64,000 nucleotides of DNA, taken from JAFAHS01 sp046728175. GTDB taxonomy: Bacteria; Desulfobacterota; Binatia; Binatales; Binataceae. Below are positions 17,061 to 25,925 of the stretch, in pieces; the stretch's first letter is position 1, and every line of letters starts with the position of its first letter. The position numbers were made by a program, and so were the translations under genes. Location of the stretch: NCBI GenBank assembly GCA_046728175.1, contig JBKPEA010000003.1, forward strand, positions 62,001 through 126,000, read 5' to 3'. Below the pieces are notes generated by a model. It did not search any database and was not told where the DNA came from. It was given only the letters and a program-made list of their open reading frames with translations.

Positions 17061-19814
17061 TCACCTCTGCGGGGCCACCTCGAAGGTCACGATCTCGAAC
17101 GGGCGAAGCTCCAGCTTAAGCCCGCCTCCGCGCGTCCTGCGCACTGCTTTTCCAGTCACCTTGCGTCCCGCGAGGTCGACTATTCGCGGCCTTGCACCCG
17201 CGCCAAAAGTGAACTGCGCGCGCTCCGGATTCGGCGACGCGTTGTAGGTGCGCACGCGGTACCCGCGAGCTGTGAGTCTTGCGGTCGAGAACACGATGCG
17301 CGGGTTGTCGCATCGCGCGAGGCTCAATTCATCGCGGGCGGGCGCATTCGCCACAAAGACGCGTGGCGGATAGGAATATGCGGCGGCGCGCTGCACGATG
17401 GCGGCGTCGAGATAGCTGGCGTGGTAGAGCGCCACTGCGAATTCGAAGTGATGCGCGCCGAGCTCCTGTGCGCCTGGCGTCTCGAGCTCCGGCCCAGCTC
17501 CTCCGCGGCGGGTTGCCAGATCCGACCGCGACAACCATCCGACGCAGCGCAGCAAAGTCAGCAGCAGGGTCGTGCCTTCTCGCTCGGGACGCGCCTCGAC
17601 CTCGTACAATCCGCGCACAAGAATCGCCGCGGCAACGCTGCCCCCTTCCACGGCGCTCCAGGTGCGATGCGGTCCCGCCGGGCAGAGATCTTCGGTTCCG
17701 CCCGGTTCGGACGAAGCCAGTGGGCGCTCCACCACGCCAAAGCTCGTGTCGTGCAGCGCTTGGGTTGCGACGATCGGACTCTTAAGCGCGACCCGCAGGC
17801 GATGGTCCCGCGCGCGATTCACGACCCGAGCATCGAAATCGATGCGATCGAGCCCCGCATAGAGCGTCGCGATCAATTCGATCTGCAGCGGCTCGAATTC
17901 TGCCTGGCGCTGGTGGCGGTTTGCATCAATCGCGCAGGGAATCCGGTATTCCAGATTGATGCGCATGCGTTGTCGGGGCGGGCTCCGCTCGATAAGCGGG
18001 TGGGTAACGCTCACCGGCTCATAGATCGCGGCCGTGCCGGGAACCGGATCGAAGTTGTATTCGTCACCGCGGTCGCCCTCGTCCTCGAAATACAGCTCGC
18101 ATTCTGTGTCGGTGTGCCGATCTTCGATTTTGAGTCCGCGCGCACCGCTCCGGACGCGAAAGAACTCGTTCTCGATCGAATCGGGTTCCGCTGCGGCTTC
18201 TGCAGGCGCGGAATTTTCACGAACCAGGCGAACCCACCAAAACCCCGCCGGCGTGAGGTCATTTGCCACAAATGAAATGGTGCAACGGGCGGCGTTGGTG
18301 GCGCGAATCAGAATCCTTCCGCCCTCCGGCACTTCATTTCGAATCCGCTCGCGAAATTCTTCGAGATCGAGCTCGCTCAGCGCGGCCCGGCTCAGCCACA
18401 AATCAAGCTCGACGCTGCCGCCCGCAGTGCGCAGGGCGTAGCGATTTATCGTGCGGCCCAACAAGGTCGGGTGGCTCAGCGCCGCCACCAGCGGCTTCAA
18501 GTCTGCGGCCGCCATCTCGACCTCGAACGATCGCTCGGCACGAGCGACGTCCACCGCGACCGCAACCCGACCCGAGGGCCATTCGACCACGTAGCGCGCG
18601 CTCGGATCGGGAAGCTCAACCTCGCCGGTGACCAGGGCGCGGGGTGAGAAAGAGGGGTTGAAGACGGCCAGCCGGGTCTCGCCGTTTGGTGCGTTCGGCA
18701 AAATGGCCGCGGACGCGCGCCGCACAACGTTCTCCGCGAGCATCGCGGCCTGATCGAAGCGGTAGCGCATGTCGTCATGAACCTGATCGACCGAGCATCC
18801 GCAGATCGAATCGTGCGGATGGTTCTGCAGCACGGTGCGCCACGCCATCTCCAGCCATGCGGCGAGCCCGCCGCCCACGCCACGCGCATTCGCGAGTGCG
18901 GCCAGGGGGTCGGCCAGCCGTTCCAGCACATAGCAGTTCTGAAAATCGCGCTGTTTGATCCAGGTGCGGGCCGATGTCACCCCGGGCAGCAGATGTGCGC
19001 GATAGGGAGAGCGCAACTCGCCGCGATGGGTTGGAATTCCATCGAGGGACAGCCCCGCCAGTCGATTCACGATGGTTTCCAGCGGGCCAACCTCAAAGCT
19101 CATCGCGCTGCTTTCGCGTGCCTCGCGAATGCGCGCCATCAAGCGGGCGTCGGGCGCAGCATGGTCGGTACCGTTCATCACCAGGATGGGCGCGTCGACG
19201 GCAAATCCACGTTCCCGTTCCGCGATCGCACTTGCCCGTGCGAGGAAACTTTCCACCGATGCAAGCGGCAAATTCGCGCCGTTGGAATAGCCGTAAGGGA
19301 GGTAGGCGGTGAGCACCGATGACCCGTCCGGCGCTTCCCACACGAAGCGGTTGCGGGCCACGGAGGCATCGACCCCGCGCCACAGCACCGCGGTGCGAAA
19401 CCCAAACCCAGCGAGAATTTGCGGAAGCTGGGCACAGTGGCCGAACTGGTCGGGCAGGTAGCCCACGTCAAGCGGGCGGCCGAACTTGCGCGCCGCCGCC
19501 CGCCCGATTTCGAGATTGCGGATGAGCGATTCGCCGCTGACCAGAAAGCTGTCTGCGAGCACGTACCATGGGCCGACCTGGATTTTACCAGCGCGAATCA
19601 GGGCCTTGAGCCGCCGCGCCATTTCGGGGCGGACCTCCAGGTAGTCGTCGAGCACGACGGTCTGCCCGTCGAAATGGAACGAGGGAACTTCGCCCGACTC
19701 GACCAGCGGAATCATTCGATCCGCCATCGCAACTAGCCGCGCGCGCATCTGCTGGAAGGGCTGGTACCATTCCCGGTCCCAATGAGTGTGAACGACGAAG
19801 TACAGATGATCCAT
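17061..19814 (-). CDS. GH38 family alpha-mannosidase
   Basis: A 917-residue glycoside hydrolase of family 38. The N-terminal (beta/alpha) domain opens with HTHWDREWY, whose His and Asp bind the catalytic zinc, and continues with PDQFGHCAQLPQIL, a family hallmark. The middle helical part and the long beta-sandwich C-terminal half match the family layout and usual length of 850-1050 residues. No signal peptide is present, so it acts in the cytoplasm on imported mannosides or oligosaccharides. No sugar transporter lies beside it. The MaoC gene stop is five bases upstream of its start, so it may be on the same transcript. Confidence 0.93.
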   Translation of the reverse strand: MDHLYFVVHTHWDREWYQPFQQMRARLVAMADRMIPLVESGEVPSFHFDGQTVVLDDYLEVRPEMARRLKALIRAGKIQVGPWYVLADSFLVSGESLIRNLEIGRAAARKFGRPLDVGYLPDQFGHCAQLPQILAGFGFRTAVLWRGVDASVARNRFVWEAPDGSSVLTAYLPYGYSNGANLPLASVESFLARASAIAERERGFAVDAPILVMNGTDHAAPDARLMARIREARESSAMSFEVGPLETIVNRLAGLSLDGIPTHRGELRSPYRAHLLPGVTSARTWIKQRDFQNCYVLERLADPLAALANARGVGGGLAAWLEMAWRTVLQNHPHDSICGCSVDQVHDDMRYRFDQAAMLAENVVRRASAAILPNAPNGETRLAVFNPSFSPRALVTGEVELPDPSARYVVEWPSGRVAVAVDVARAERSFEVEMAAADLKPLVAALSHPTLLGRTINRYALRTAGGSVELDLWLSRAALSELDLEEFRERIRNEVPEGGRILIRATNAARCTISFVANDLTPAGFWWVRLVRENSAPAEAAAEPDSIENEFFRVRSGARGLKIEDRHTDTECELYFEDEGDRGDEYNFDPVPGTAAIYEPVSVTHPLIERSPPRQRMRINLEYRIPCAIDANRHQRQAEFEPLQIELIATLYAGLDRIDFDARVVNRARDHRLRVALKSPIVATQALHDTSFGVVERPLASSEPGGTEDLCPAGPHRTWSAVEGGSVAAAILVRGLYEVEARPEREGTTLLLTLLRCVGWLSRSDLATRRGGAGPELETPGAQELGAHHFEFAVALYHASYLDAAIVQRAAAYSYPPRVFVANAPARDELSLARCDNPRIVFSTARLTARGYRVRTYNASPNPERAQFTFGAGARPRIVDLAGRKVTGKAVRRTRGGGLKLELRPFEIVTFEVAPQR

Positions 19815-19819
19815 CTGCT

Positions 19820-20266
19820 TCAGGCAGGGCGGCGCGGCTGAAGGATTCTCCGTCGCAGAATAATCACCTGGTCGCCGTCCTGGTTAAACCCTCGCGTCTC
19901 AACATAGATGATGCCGCGGTCGTCTTTGCTCTTCGAGGGTGTCGTCTCCAGGACCGTGGTCTCGGCATAAAGAGTGTCGCCACCGAAGGTCGGCGCGGAG
20001 TGGCGAACCGACTCATATTCCAGGTTGGCGATCGCGTTCTCACTGACGTCCTTGACGCTCATACCGACGACCGTGGCGAGCACCAGCAGGCCATTGACCA
20101 GGCATCGCCCGTGCTGCGTCTTGGCAGCATAGGCGGCATCGAAGTGTAGCGGGTTGGTGTTCATCGTCATGAGAGTGAACCAGGTGTTGTCAAAATCGGT
20201 GATGGTGCGGCCGGGCCAGTGTTTGAATAGCTGGCCGGGCGAGAAATCTTCGAAATAGCGAATCAA
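19820..20266 (-). CDS. MaoC-like hot-dog fold dehydratase/hydratase
   Basis: A 148-residue hot-dog fold protein. NPLHFDAAYA contains the Asp/His of the hydratase 2 active site common to R-specific enoyl-CoA hydratases and mesaconyl-CoA or methylmalyl-CoA dehydratases. The start is TTG at 20266, eight bases after a run of six G; no ATG or GTG is available in the right place. It is divergent from the biotin carboxylase gene. A role in acyl-CoA hydration is likely but the substrate is open. Confidence 0.87.
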   Translation of the reverse strand: MIRYFEDFSPGQLFKHWPGRTITDFDNTWFTLMTMNTNPLHFDAAYAAKTQHGRCLVNGLLVLATVVGMSVKDVSENAIANLEYESVRHSAPTFGGDTLYAETTVLETTPSKSKDDRGIIYVETRGFNQDGDQVIILRRRILQPRRPA

Positions 20267-20425
20267 GTGCTGTGCCCCCCGATGGGTTTAGCGTAAAGCG
20301 ATCCCGCGTCCGCCGAGCCAGCGGCGGCCCGGGCAGAAAACACGATCGGCCCAATAGAAGTAGACCCACCGCTGGATAACGATCAACGGCTTTTCAGCGC
20401 GGCAGTCAGGGGTTAGTTTGAGACG

Positions 20426-21922
20426 ATGCCTGAACGGCAAATCCGCAAGCTCCTGATCGCAAATCGCGGAGAGATTGCCATCCGGGTCATCCGCAGCGCG
20501 CGGGTAATGGGCATTCGGACCGTGGCAGTGTATTCCGAGGCTGATGCGCGCAGCGCGCACGTGGCCGCGGCCGATGAAGCGCGCCCTATTGGCGCCGCGG
20601 AGGCGGCCAAGAGTTACCTGAATATCGACGCGATCATAGGGGCTGCACGCGACAGTGGCGCGGACGCGATCCATCCGGGCTACGGGTTTCTCTCCGAGCA
20701 CGCCGAGTTCGCGCGGGCCGCCGAAGAGGCCGGAATCATTTTCGTCGGGCCGCCCGGGAAGGTATTGGCTCGGCTCGGCGACAAGATTGCGGCGCGCAAC
20801 CTCGCGGTCGCGGCCAAAGTGCCAGTCGTGCCCGGCCTGGAAGCCGTCGAGCCCTCCGCCGCACGCGATTTTGCCGCGCGAATCGGCCTTCCGATACTGG
20901 TGAAAGCGGCCGCCGGCGGCGGGGGGCGCGGAATGCGGGTGGTCGAGTCGGTGGAAGACCTCGACGCGGCGCTGCAGGCTGCCTCGCGCGAGGCAGGTGC
21001 GGCCTTCGGCGACGGACGCGTGTTTCTGGAACGGTACCTGGCGCGACCGCGTCACATCGAGGTGCAGATTCTCGGCGACGAGCACGGCAACCTAGTCGCG
21101 CTGGGTGAGCGCGAATGTTCGATTCAGCGGCGTCATCAGAAGGTGATTGAGGAATCGCCGGCCCCAGGACTCTCCGAAGCCACCCGGGCCGCCATGATCG
21201 ACGCGGCGCTGCGCCTGGCGCGAGCCGCGCAATATACCAACGCCGGCACCGTCGAGTTTCTGGTCGATGGCGACCAGTTCTATTTCCTGGAAGTGAACAC
21301 CCGGCTGCAGGTCGAGCATCCGATTACCGAAATCCGCTTCGGCTGCGATCTGGTCGCGGAACAGCTGAGAATCGCGATGGGACAGAAGGTTCGAGCGCCG
21401 GGCGCGCCACGGGGGTGTGCGATCGAGTGCCGGGTTTATGCCGAGGATGCCCGGCACGGTTTCCGGCCCGCGACCGGCACCGTGGTGGATCTGCGCGTTC
21501 CCGCGGGTCCCGGCGTGCGCTTTGACACCCATCTGGTGGCGGGGGCGGAGATCGGTGCGTTTTACGATGGACTGCTGGGCAAACTGATCTGCTTCGGCGC
21601 CGATCGCGAGCAGGCGCGGGGTAGAATGCTGGCGGCGTTTGATGAGTTGGCGATCCTGGGGGTTACCAATACGGCGGGCTTCCTGCGCGACGCGGTGGCC
21701 AGCGAACGATTTGCGCGTGCCGATCTGTCGACGTGCTTTATAGACGAGCTCTTTTCCGATCCGCCGCACGACGACCAGGCGGAAAGCGATGCCGCGCTGA
21801 TCGCCGCGGCACTCGCCACTCAGACGCCGGTGCGTGGCGCACAAAATGGCGGCCGCGCCACCCCATCGACTCGATCGCCGTGGGCGGAGCTCGGCGGGTT
21901 CGAGCTGTGGAGACGGCAGTGA
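20426..21922 (+). CDS. Acyl-CoA carboxylase biotin carboxylase subunit
   Basis: A 498-residue biotin carboxylase. It opens with KLLIANRGEIAIRVIR and HPGYGFLSEH (biotin carboxylase N-terminal domain), has the ATP-grasp glycine loop KAAAGGGGRGMR, the RRHQKVIEESPAP bicarbonate-binding region, and the C-terminal RVYAEDA motif. It charges biotin on the partner carrier using ATP and bicarbonate. Length slightly above AccC and the separate carrier suggest an acetyl-, propionyl- or methylcrotonyl-type complex. No carboxyltransferase gene lies in the window. Its stop overlaps the carrier start as GTGA. Confidence 0.95.
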   Translation: MPERQIRKLLIANRGEIAIRVIRSARVMGIRTVAVYSEADARSAHVAAADEARPIGAAEAAKSYLNIDAIIGAARDSGADAIHPGYGFLSEHAEFARAAEEAGIIFVGPPGKVLARLGDKIAARNLAVAAKVPVVPGLEAVEPSAARDFAARIGLPILVKAAAGGGGRGMRVVESVEDLDAALQAASREAGAAFGDGRVFLERYLARPRHIEVQILGDEHGNLVALGERECSIQRRHQKVIEESPAPGLSEATRAAMIDAALRLARAAQYTNAGTVEFLVDGDQFYFLEVNTRLQVEHPITEIRFGCDLVAEQLRIAMGQKVRAPGAPRGCAIECRVYAEDARHGFRPATGTVVDLRVPAGPGVRFDTHLVAGAEIGAFYDGLLGKLICFGADREQARGRMLAAFDELAILGVTNTAGFLRDAVASERFARADLSTCFIDELFSDPPHDDQAESDAALIAAALATQTPVRGAQNGGRATPSTRSPWAELGGFELWRRQ

Positions 21923-22452
21923 AGCTACGCACGCCCGAAGAACGCGGCGAACGGGAGGTCGAAATACTCGCGCGGGAGGGCACCCGCCTTCGGGCGCGGA
22001 TCGACGGGCGCGAAGTCTCTGCCGAGTTCGATGCGCTGGCCTCCGGAGGCGGAACTCTGTCCATCGACGGCCGTCGGTTTCGCATCACCAGCGCCAGACG
22101 AAAGGACACTATTTTAGTCGCGGTGGGACCGCGCACCTTCTCCTTCATTCGCGAGGAAGGGGGCGGCCGTCATCGTGCACGCGGACTGGCAGCCGCGGAA
22201 ATCACCGCACCGATGCCGGGCAAGGTGCTGCGCGTGCTGGTCAGCGAAGGCGCCGCGGTGGTCGCGGGACAGGCGCTGGTGGTGTTGGAAGCTATGAAGA
22301 TGGAAACGGCACTGGCGGCCGAGAGCGAGGCGGTGGTGAAGCGGGTGCTGGTGGCGCCTGGGCAAATGGTCGATCACGGCGCGCCCTTAATCGAACTCAG
22401 TCCTCCGGCTGCGAATCCATCAGCGCGCGAATCCGCTTCTCCAGCGTCTTGA
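21919..22452 (+). CDS. Biotin carboxyl carrier protein subunit
   Basis: A 177-residue protein with a C-terminal biotinyl domain; the biotinylated lysine lies in the canonical EAMKMET motif at about residues 130-136. An Ala/Pro stretch usual in bacterial BCCPs is not present; the N-terminal 90 residues form a beta-rich domain like that of acyl-CoA carboxylase alpha subunits, which here is encoded apart from the biotin carboxylase. GTG at 21919 overlaps the carboxylase stop by four bases. Its 3' end overlaps the opposite-strand small gene. Confidence 0.93.
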   Translation: MKLRTPEERGEREVEILAREGTRLRARIDGREVSAEFDALASGGGTLSIDGRRFRITSARRKDTILVAVGPRTFSFIREEGGGRHRARGLAAAEITAPMPGKVLRVLVSEGAAVVAGQALVVLEAMKMETALAAESEAVVKRVLVAPGQMVDHGAPLIELSPPAANPSARESASPAS

Positions 22453-22633
22453 CCCACGCGGCGAAGTCGTCGTCGCGCTCGACGACAATTTCGAGCTTGC
22501 CATCTTTCAGCAAGGAAACGCGGCCCGGATGCTCGGGGCGCAGCGGAATGACTACTGCTTCGCGCGAGATTCCCAGCGCGTCGAGAACTTCGAAGATTTT
22601 TTCGATTTCCTTGAGTGTGACGGCTTTGAGCAT
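22397..22633 (-). CDS. Small conserved-looking hypothetical protein (78 aa)
   Basis: A 78-residue acidic protein with alternating hydrophobic and charged residues, well-formed predicted helices at both ends (LKEIEKIFEVLDALG and WVKTLEKRIRAL) and a central beta hairpin (HPGRVSLLKDGKLEIVV). Codon use and composition look like real coding sequence, and it begins with ATG at 22633 after GAAAAG. Its last 56 bases overlap the end of the biotin carrier gene tail to tail. No family is recognised. Confidence 0.6.
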   Translation of the reverse strand: MLKAVTLKEIEKIFEVLDALGISREAVVIPLRPEHPGRVSLLKDGKLEIVVERDDDFAAWVKTLEKRIRALMDSQPED

Positions 22634-22735
22634 CTTTTCGGGATCCCATTGTTACGCGTGCGTGACGCTCTTTACATACGGAGCGAAGGGCATAAGCTCA
22701 AGCATTGAAGCATCGGCTGCGGAGGAATTTATTGC
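22634..22735. promoter_or_regulatory. Divergent promoter gap before cold-shock gene
   Basis: A 102-base gap between the minus-strand small gene and the plus-strand cold-shock gene. TTTACA at 22671-22676 and CATAAG at 22691-22696 resemble promoter elements but are only 14 bases apart. GGAGG at 22721-22725 is a strong ribosome site eleven bases before the GTG start of the cold-shock gene. Confidence 0.3.
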
Positions 22736-22939
22736 GTGTTCGGCACTATCAAGAAAGTAGTCAAGGACAAAGGTTTCGGCTTCATCATTCCGGACGATGG
22801 CGGCGACGAGGTGTTTTTTCATCGCTCGCGCCTGGGTCCGAAGATGTATTTCGAGGATCTGCGCGAGGGTAACGAAGTTCAGTTCGAAGTGCGATCGGGG
22901 GAGAAAGGCCGCCAGGCCTTCAACGTGCGCTTGCGGTAG
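22736..22939 (+). CDS. Cold-shock domain protein
   Basis: A 67-residue single cold-shock domain. RNP1 is KGFGFIIP and RNP2 is EVFFHRS, both nucleic-acid binding strands of the OB fold. It starts with GTG and shares the domain, but little identity outside the motifs, with the second cold-shock protein at 36401. It probably acts as an RNA chaperone or antiterminator; whether it is cold-induced cannot be seen. Confidence 0.92.
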   Translation: MFGTIKKVVKDKGFGFIIPDDGGDEVFFHRSRLGPKMYFEDLREGNEVQFEVRSGEKGRQAFNVRLR

Positions 22940-23134
22940 ACCACAAAGCGTCCTGCGGATCGCGCGGAGTCCGCCGACCGCTCACCATGCCGATGCCATT
23001 TGCCGACCACTCTGAAGCAGTGGCCCTGGCGCTGGTGCTGCACGACGATCCCGCGGCCCGCGCGCGTGCGGTTGGTTCCCTTGGGCCCAGTTTTGACCGC
23101 TTAAGCGAGACCACACCGAGAAAGAACCCGATTT

Positions 23135-24664
23135 CTAAAAGCCCTGGCGCGTCCAGGCGAACCAGCGGCGGAACATTTTTGCCGCCAGCGGGGTCAGGCG
23201 CGTGCGGTTGTACTGATTTGCGATCTTGCGGATAACCTCCGCCTGGGTTGGGTATGGGTGAATAACTTCTGCGAGCTTGCCCAACCCGACACCGGCCGCG
23301 ATCGCAGTGGTTAACTCGGAGATGAGCTCGCCGGCGTGCTTCGCGACCAGCGTCGCACCAACGATTTGATCGGTTCCCTCCTTGACGTGCACTTTCAGGA
23401 AGCCTTCGGTTTCGCCATCGAGCACGGCGCGATCGACGTCGGCCATTTCCTGCACGTAGGTCGTGACCTTGAGGCCGCGCTTTAGAGCTTCGGCTTCGTA
23501 GAGGCCGACGTGTGCGATTTCGGGATCGGTGTAGGTGCACCACGGGATGGTCAGCGCGCCGACGCGAGCGCGCCCCAGGAAGAGCGCGTTACGCAGCACG
23601 ATCCGCGCATGCGCGTCGGAAAGGTGGGTGAACTTCAGGGCTGAGGCGCAATCGCCGGCCGCATAGATGCTGCGATTCGTGGTGCTCAGGTAGTCATCCA
23701 CTTTGATGCCAGCGCTGCGATCATATTCCACGCCCGCAGCCTCCAGGCCCAATCCATCGACCTTGGGCGCACGTCCAACGCCCAGCAGAATTTCATCGAC
23801 GCTGATCTCCTTCTCGGAACCACCGCTCTCGACGCGCAACACCTTCTCCGCGCCGCGCTTCTCCACCGCAACAATCCTGGCTGCGGTTGTGATCGTGAGG
23901 CCGTCGCGCCTGAGCGCTCGCTCGACGCGCTCGGCTGCGTCGCGATCCTCGCGGATAAGTATTTGCGACTCGACTTCGAGGAGGGTGACTTCGGAGCCGA
24001 AACGACGCATGACCTGCGCCAGCTCGCAGCCGATCGGCCCCGCACCAACTACCGCGAGGCGACCCGGCAGTTCGGTGAGCGAGAAAATGGTTTCGTTGGT
24101 AAGAGGGTTCGCCTCCTTGAGCCCGGGAATGGGGAGCAGCGCGGCGCGCGCGCCGGTTGCGATGACCGCGCGCCGAAACCGCAGGGATTGGCCGTCGACC
24201 TCGACCTGGTGGCGCGCGGTGAAGCGTCCTTCGCCGAGGAATACATCGACGCCCAGATCGCGCAGCCGCTCCGCCGAATCGTTGGGTGCCAGCTCCGCTC
24301 GTATCCGGCGCATTCGTTCCATCGCGGCGGAGAAATCGATGCGGACCGACGGTGCCTCGACTCCCAGCGCTCCCGCGCCGCGCGCCTGCGCAACTGCGCG
24401 GGTCGATCGGATGAGTGCTTTCGAGGGCACACATCCGAAGTTGAGACAATCTCCGCCCATGAAGTCACGTTCGACTATCGCGACCTTTGCTCCAAGGCCG
24501 GCGGCTCCCACCGCACAGACCAGGCCCGCCGTGCCTGCGCCAAGTACCACCAGGTTGTAGCGACTCGCGGGGGTCGGGTTGCGCCATCCGGGCGGATGCA
24601 CCCGCGCCAGCAAGGCCCGGTTGTGCACATCGAGAGGCGCGATCTTGAGCGCATCCGAGGCCAC
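23135..24664 (-). CDS. FAD-dependent NAD(P)-disulfide oxidoreductase (mercuric reductase-like)
   Basis: A 509-residue class I pyridine nucleotide-disulfide reductase. It has the FAD site VVLGAGTAGLVCA, the redox pair GGDCLNFGCVPSKAL, the NAD site VVGAGPIGCELAQ, and the C-terminal dimerisation domain with IHPYPTQAE. The last motif replaces the HPTxxE of lipoamide dehydrogenase and is typical of a mercuric-reductase-like branch. No N-terminal heavy-metal domain or C-terminal Cys pair is present, so mercury reduction is not indicated. The GTG at 24664 follows AAAGGAG; the longer frame upstream runs into the TVP38 gene and is not used. Confidence 0.88.
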   Translation of the reverse strand: MASDALKIAPLDVHNRALLARVHPPGWRNPTPASRYNLVVLGAGTAGLVCAVGAAGLGAKVAIVERDFMGGDCLNFGCVPSKALIRSTRAVAQARGAGALGVEAPSVRIDFSAAMERMRRIRAELAPNDSAERLRDLGVDVFLGEGRFTARHQVEVDGQSLRFRRAVIATGARAALLPIPGLKEANPLTNETIFSLTELPGRLAVVGAGPIGCELAQVMRRFGSEVTLLEVESQILIREDRDAAERVERALRRDGLTITTAARIVAVEKRGAEKVLRVESGGSEKEISVDEILLGVGRAPKVDGLGLEAAGVEYDRSAGIKVDDYLSTTNRSIYAAGDCASALKFTHLSDAHARIVLRNALFLGRARVGALTIPWCTYTDPEIAHVGLYEAEALKRGLKVTTYVQEMADVDRAVLDGETEGFLKVHVKEGTDQIVGATLVAKHAGELISELTTAIAAGVGLGKLAEVIHPYPTQAEVIRKIANQYNRTRLTPLAAKMFRRWFAWTRQGF

Positions 24665-24666
24665 GT

Positions 24667-25353
24667 TCAGGTTCGCTCCTTTAGGGCACGCGTACCGATC
24701 CTGGTTGCGTAGACCGCGATCGCGACGGTCGCCGCAAATCCGATCAGGTTGAATGCCCACCTCAGGTTAGCGGAGCCACCGCCGGTGCCGGATGCAGCCC
24801 GCGCGAGGTCGCCGCTCAGCGCGCCGATGTACACGAACATCACCGTCGCCGGCATCATCCCGATCCATGACGCGATCACGTACTCGGCGAGCCGGACGCG
24901 GGTCAGGCCATAGGCGTAGTTGAGCAGGTTGAACGGGAACAGCGGAGAGAGGCGGGTCAGGAGCACCATCTTCCAACCCTCCCGCGCCACTGCATCGTCG
25001 ATGGAACGGAAGCGCGGGTTACCTTCGATTCGGCGCGCGACCGCCTCGCGGGCCAGGTAGCGCCCGACGAGAAATGCTGCGGTGGCTCCGGCGGTAGACG
25101 CGACCGACACGTAGAGTGATCCCCACAGGACTCCGAAGATCACGCCGGCGCCGATGGTGAGAATCGACCCGGGAATGAAGAGCACGCAGGCAACGACGTA
25201 GATCGCGATGAAGGCCAGCGGCGCCGCAGGACCCAGCGCCGAAATCGCGTTGAGCGCGTAGGTCAGCTCGCCCCCAAGCCGGCGGCCCACGAGCAGCAGC
25301 GCGAGGATGGCCACGGCCACCAGTACATATTTGAGTCCTGCCGATCGCTTCAT
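24667..25353 (-). CDS. TVP38/TMEM64 (VTT domain) membrane protein
   Basis: A 228-residue membrane protein with about six helices. The FIPGSILTIGAGVIFG stretch and the RLSPLFPFNLLNYAYGLTRV motif are the conserved core of the DedA-like VTT (SNARE-associated) family, thought to move lipids or small molecules across membranes. Its stop lies two bases from the start of the flavin reductase. The same two domains are joined in one chain in many bacteria, so the two products probably work together. Confidence 0.9.
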   Translation of the reverse strand: MKRSAGLKYVLVAVAILALLLVGRRLGGELTYALNAISALGPAAPLAFIAIYVVACVLFIPGSILTIGAGVIFGVLWGSLYVSVASTAGATAAFLVGRYLAREAVARRIEGNPRFRSIDDAVAREGWKMVLLTRLSPLFPFNLLNYAYGLTRVRLAEYVIASWIGMMPATVMFVYIGALSGDLARAASGTGGGSANLRWAFNLIGFAATVAIAVYATRIGTRALKERT

Positions 25354-25427
25354 AGAGACTTGGCGGCCGCTCGCATCGGCATCGCGGGCGGAGCTTATAA
25401 TGGAAGCGGGGATGATGTAATCCTGAA

Positions 25428-25925
25428 ATGTCTGCCGAGCAACACAAGGAACAGGTGCGTGCGCATCTGAAGGTCGGCATCGTAACCTCCAGCGACACGC
25501 GCACCGCGGATGACGACCTAAGCGGCGCGGCGATCCGCGAGCTGTTCGAAGGTGCCGGACACCAGGTCACGTACTACGAGATCGTTCCCGATGCGCCGGC
25601 CAAAATCGCGCACGCGATCATCACCCATATGCCCACGCTGGATGCCATGGTGGTCAACGGGGGCACCGGACTGACGCGGCGCGACGTGACGCCGGACGTG
25701 GTTCGCTCGCTGCTGGACAGGGAAATCGAAGGCTTCGGGGAACTGTTCCGGATGCTCTCGTTCGAACAGGTTGGCGCCGCCGCTATGGTCAGCCGGGCGG
25801 TTGCCGGCGTACGTCAGGGGCGGTTTATCGCTGCGCTGCCGGGGTCGACCAGGGCCTGCCGACTGGCGATGGAGAAATTGATCCTGCCGCAAATCGGACA
25901 TATCGCCTACCTGCTTGCCCAATGA
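25428..25925 (+). CDS. moaB: Molybdenum cofactor biosynthesis protein MoaB
   Basis: A 165-residue MoaB/MogA-type protein that adenylates molybdopterin before molybdate insertion. It shows GIVTSSDTR near the start and the hallmark NGGTGLTRRDVTPD at about 79-92. Length is that of MoaB (about 170) rather than MogA (about 195). Its stop overlaps the MoaD-MoaE start as ATGA, making a small molybdopterin operon. Confidence 0.93.
   Translation: MSAEQHKEQVRAHLKVGIVTSSDTRTADDDLSGAAIRELFEGAGHQVTYYEIVPDAPAKIAHAIITHMPTLDAMVVNGGTGLTRRDVTPDVVRSLLDREIEGFGELFRMLSFEQVGAAAMVSRAVAGVRQGRFIAALPGSTRACRLAMEKLILPQIGHIAYLLAQ

Noticed and set aside
17031..18275. 414-residue plus-strand frame
   Set aside because: Antisense to the GH38 gene; Arg-rich composition and no motif, typical of a GC-rich shadow.
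23135..24664. True mercuric reductase
   Set aside because: No N-terminal heavy-metal domain and no C-terminal Cys pair; only the core fold and HPYPT motif match.
23135..24760. Longer start for the flavin reductase at 24760
   Set aside because: The added 32 residues overlap the TVP38 gene and show no homology; GTG 24664 has an AAAGGAG ribosome site.
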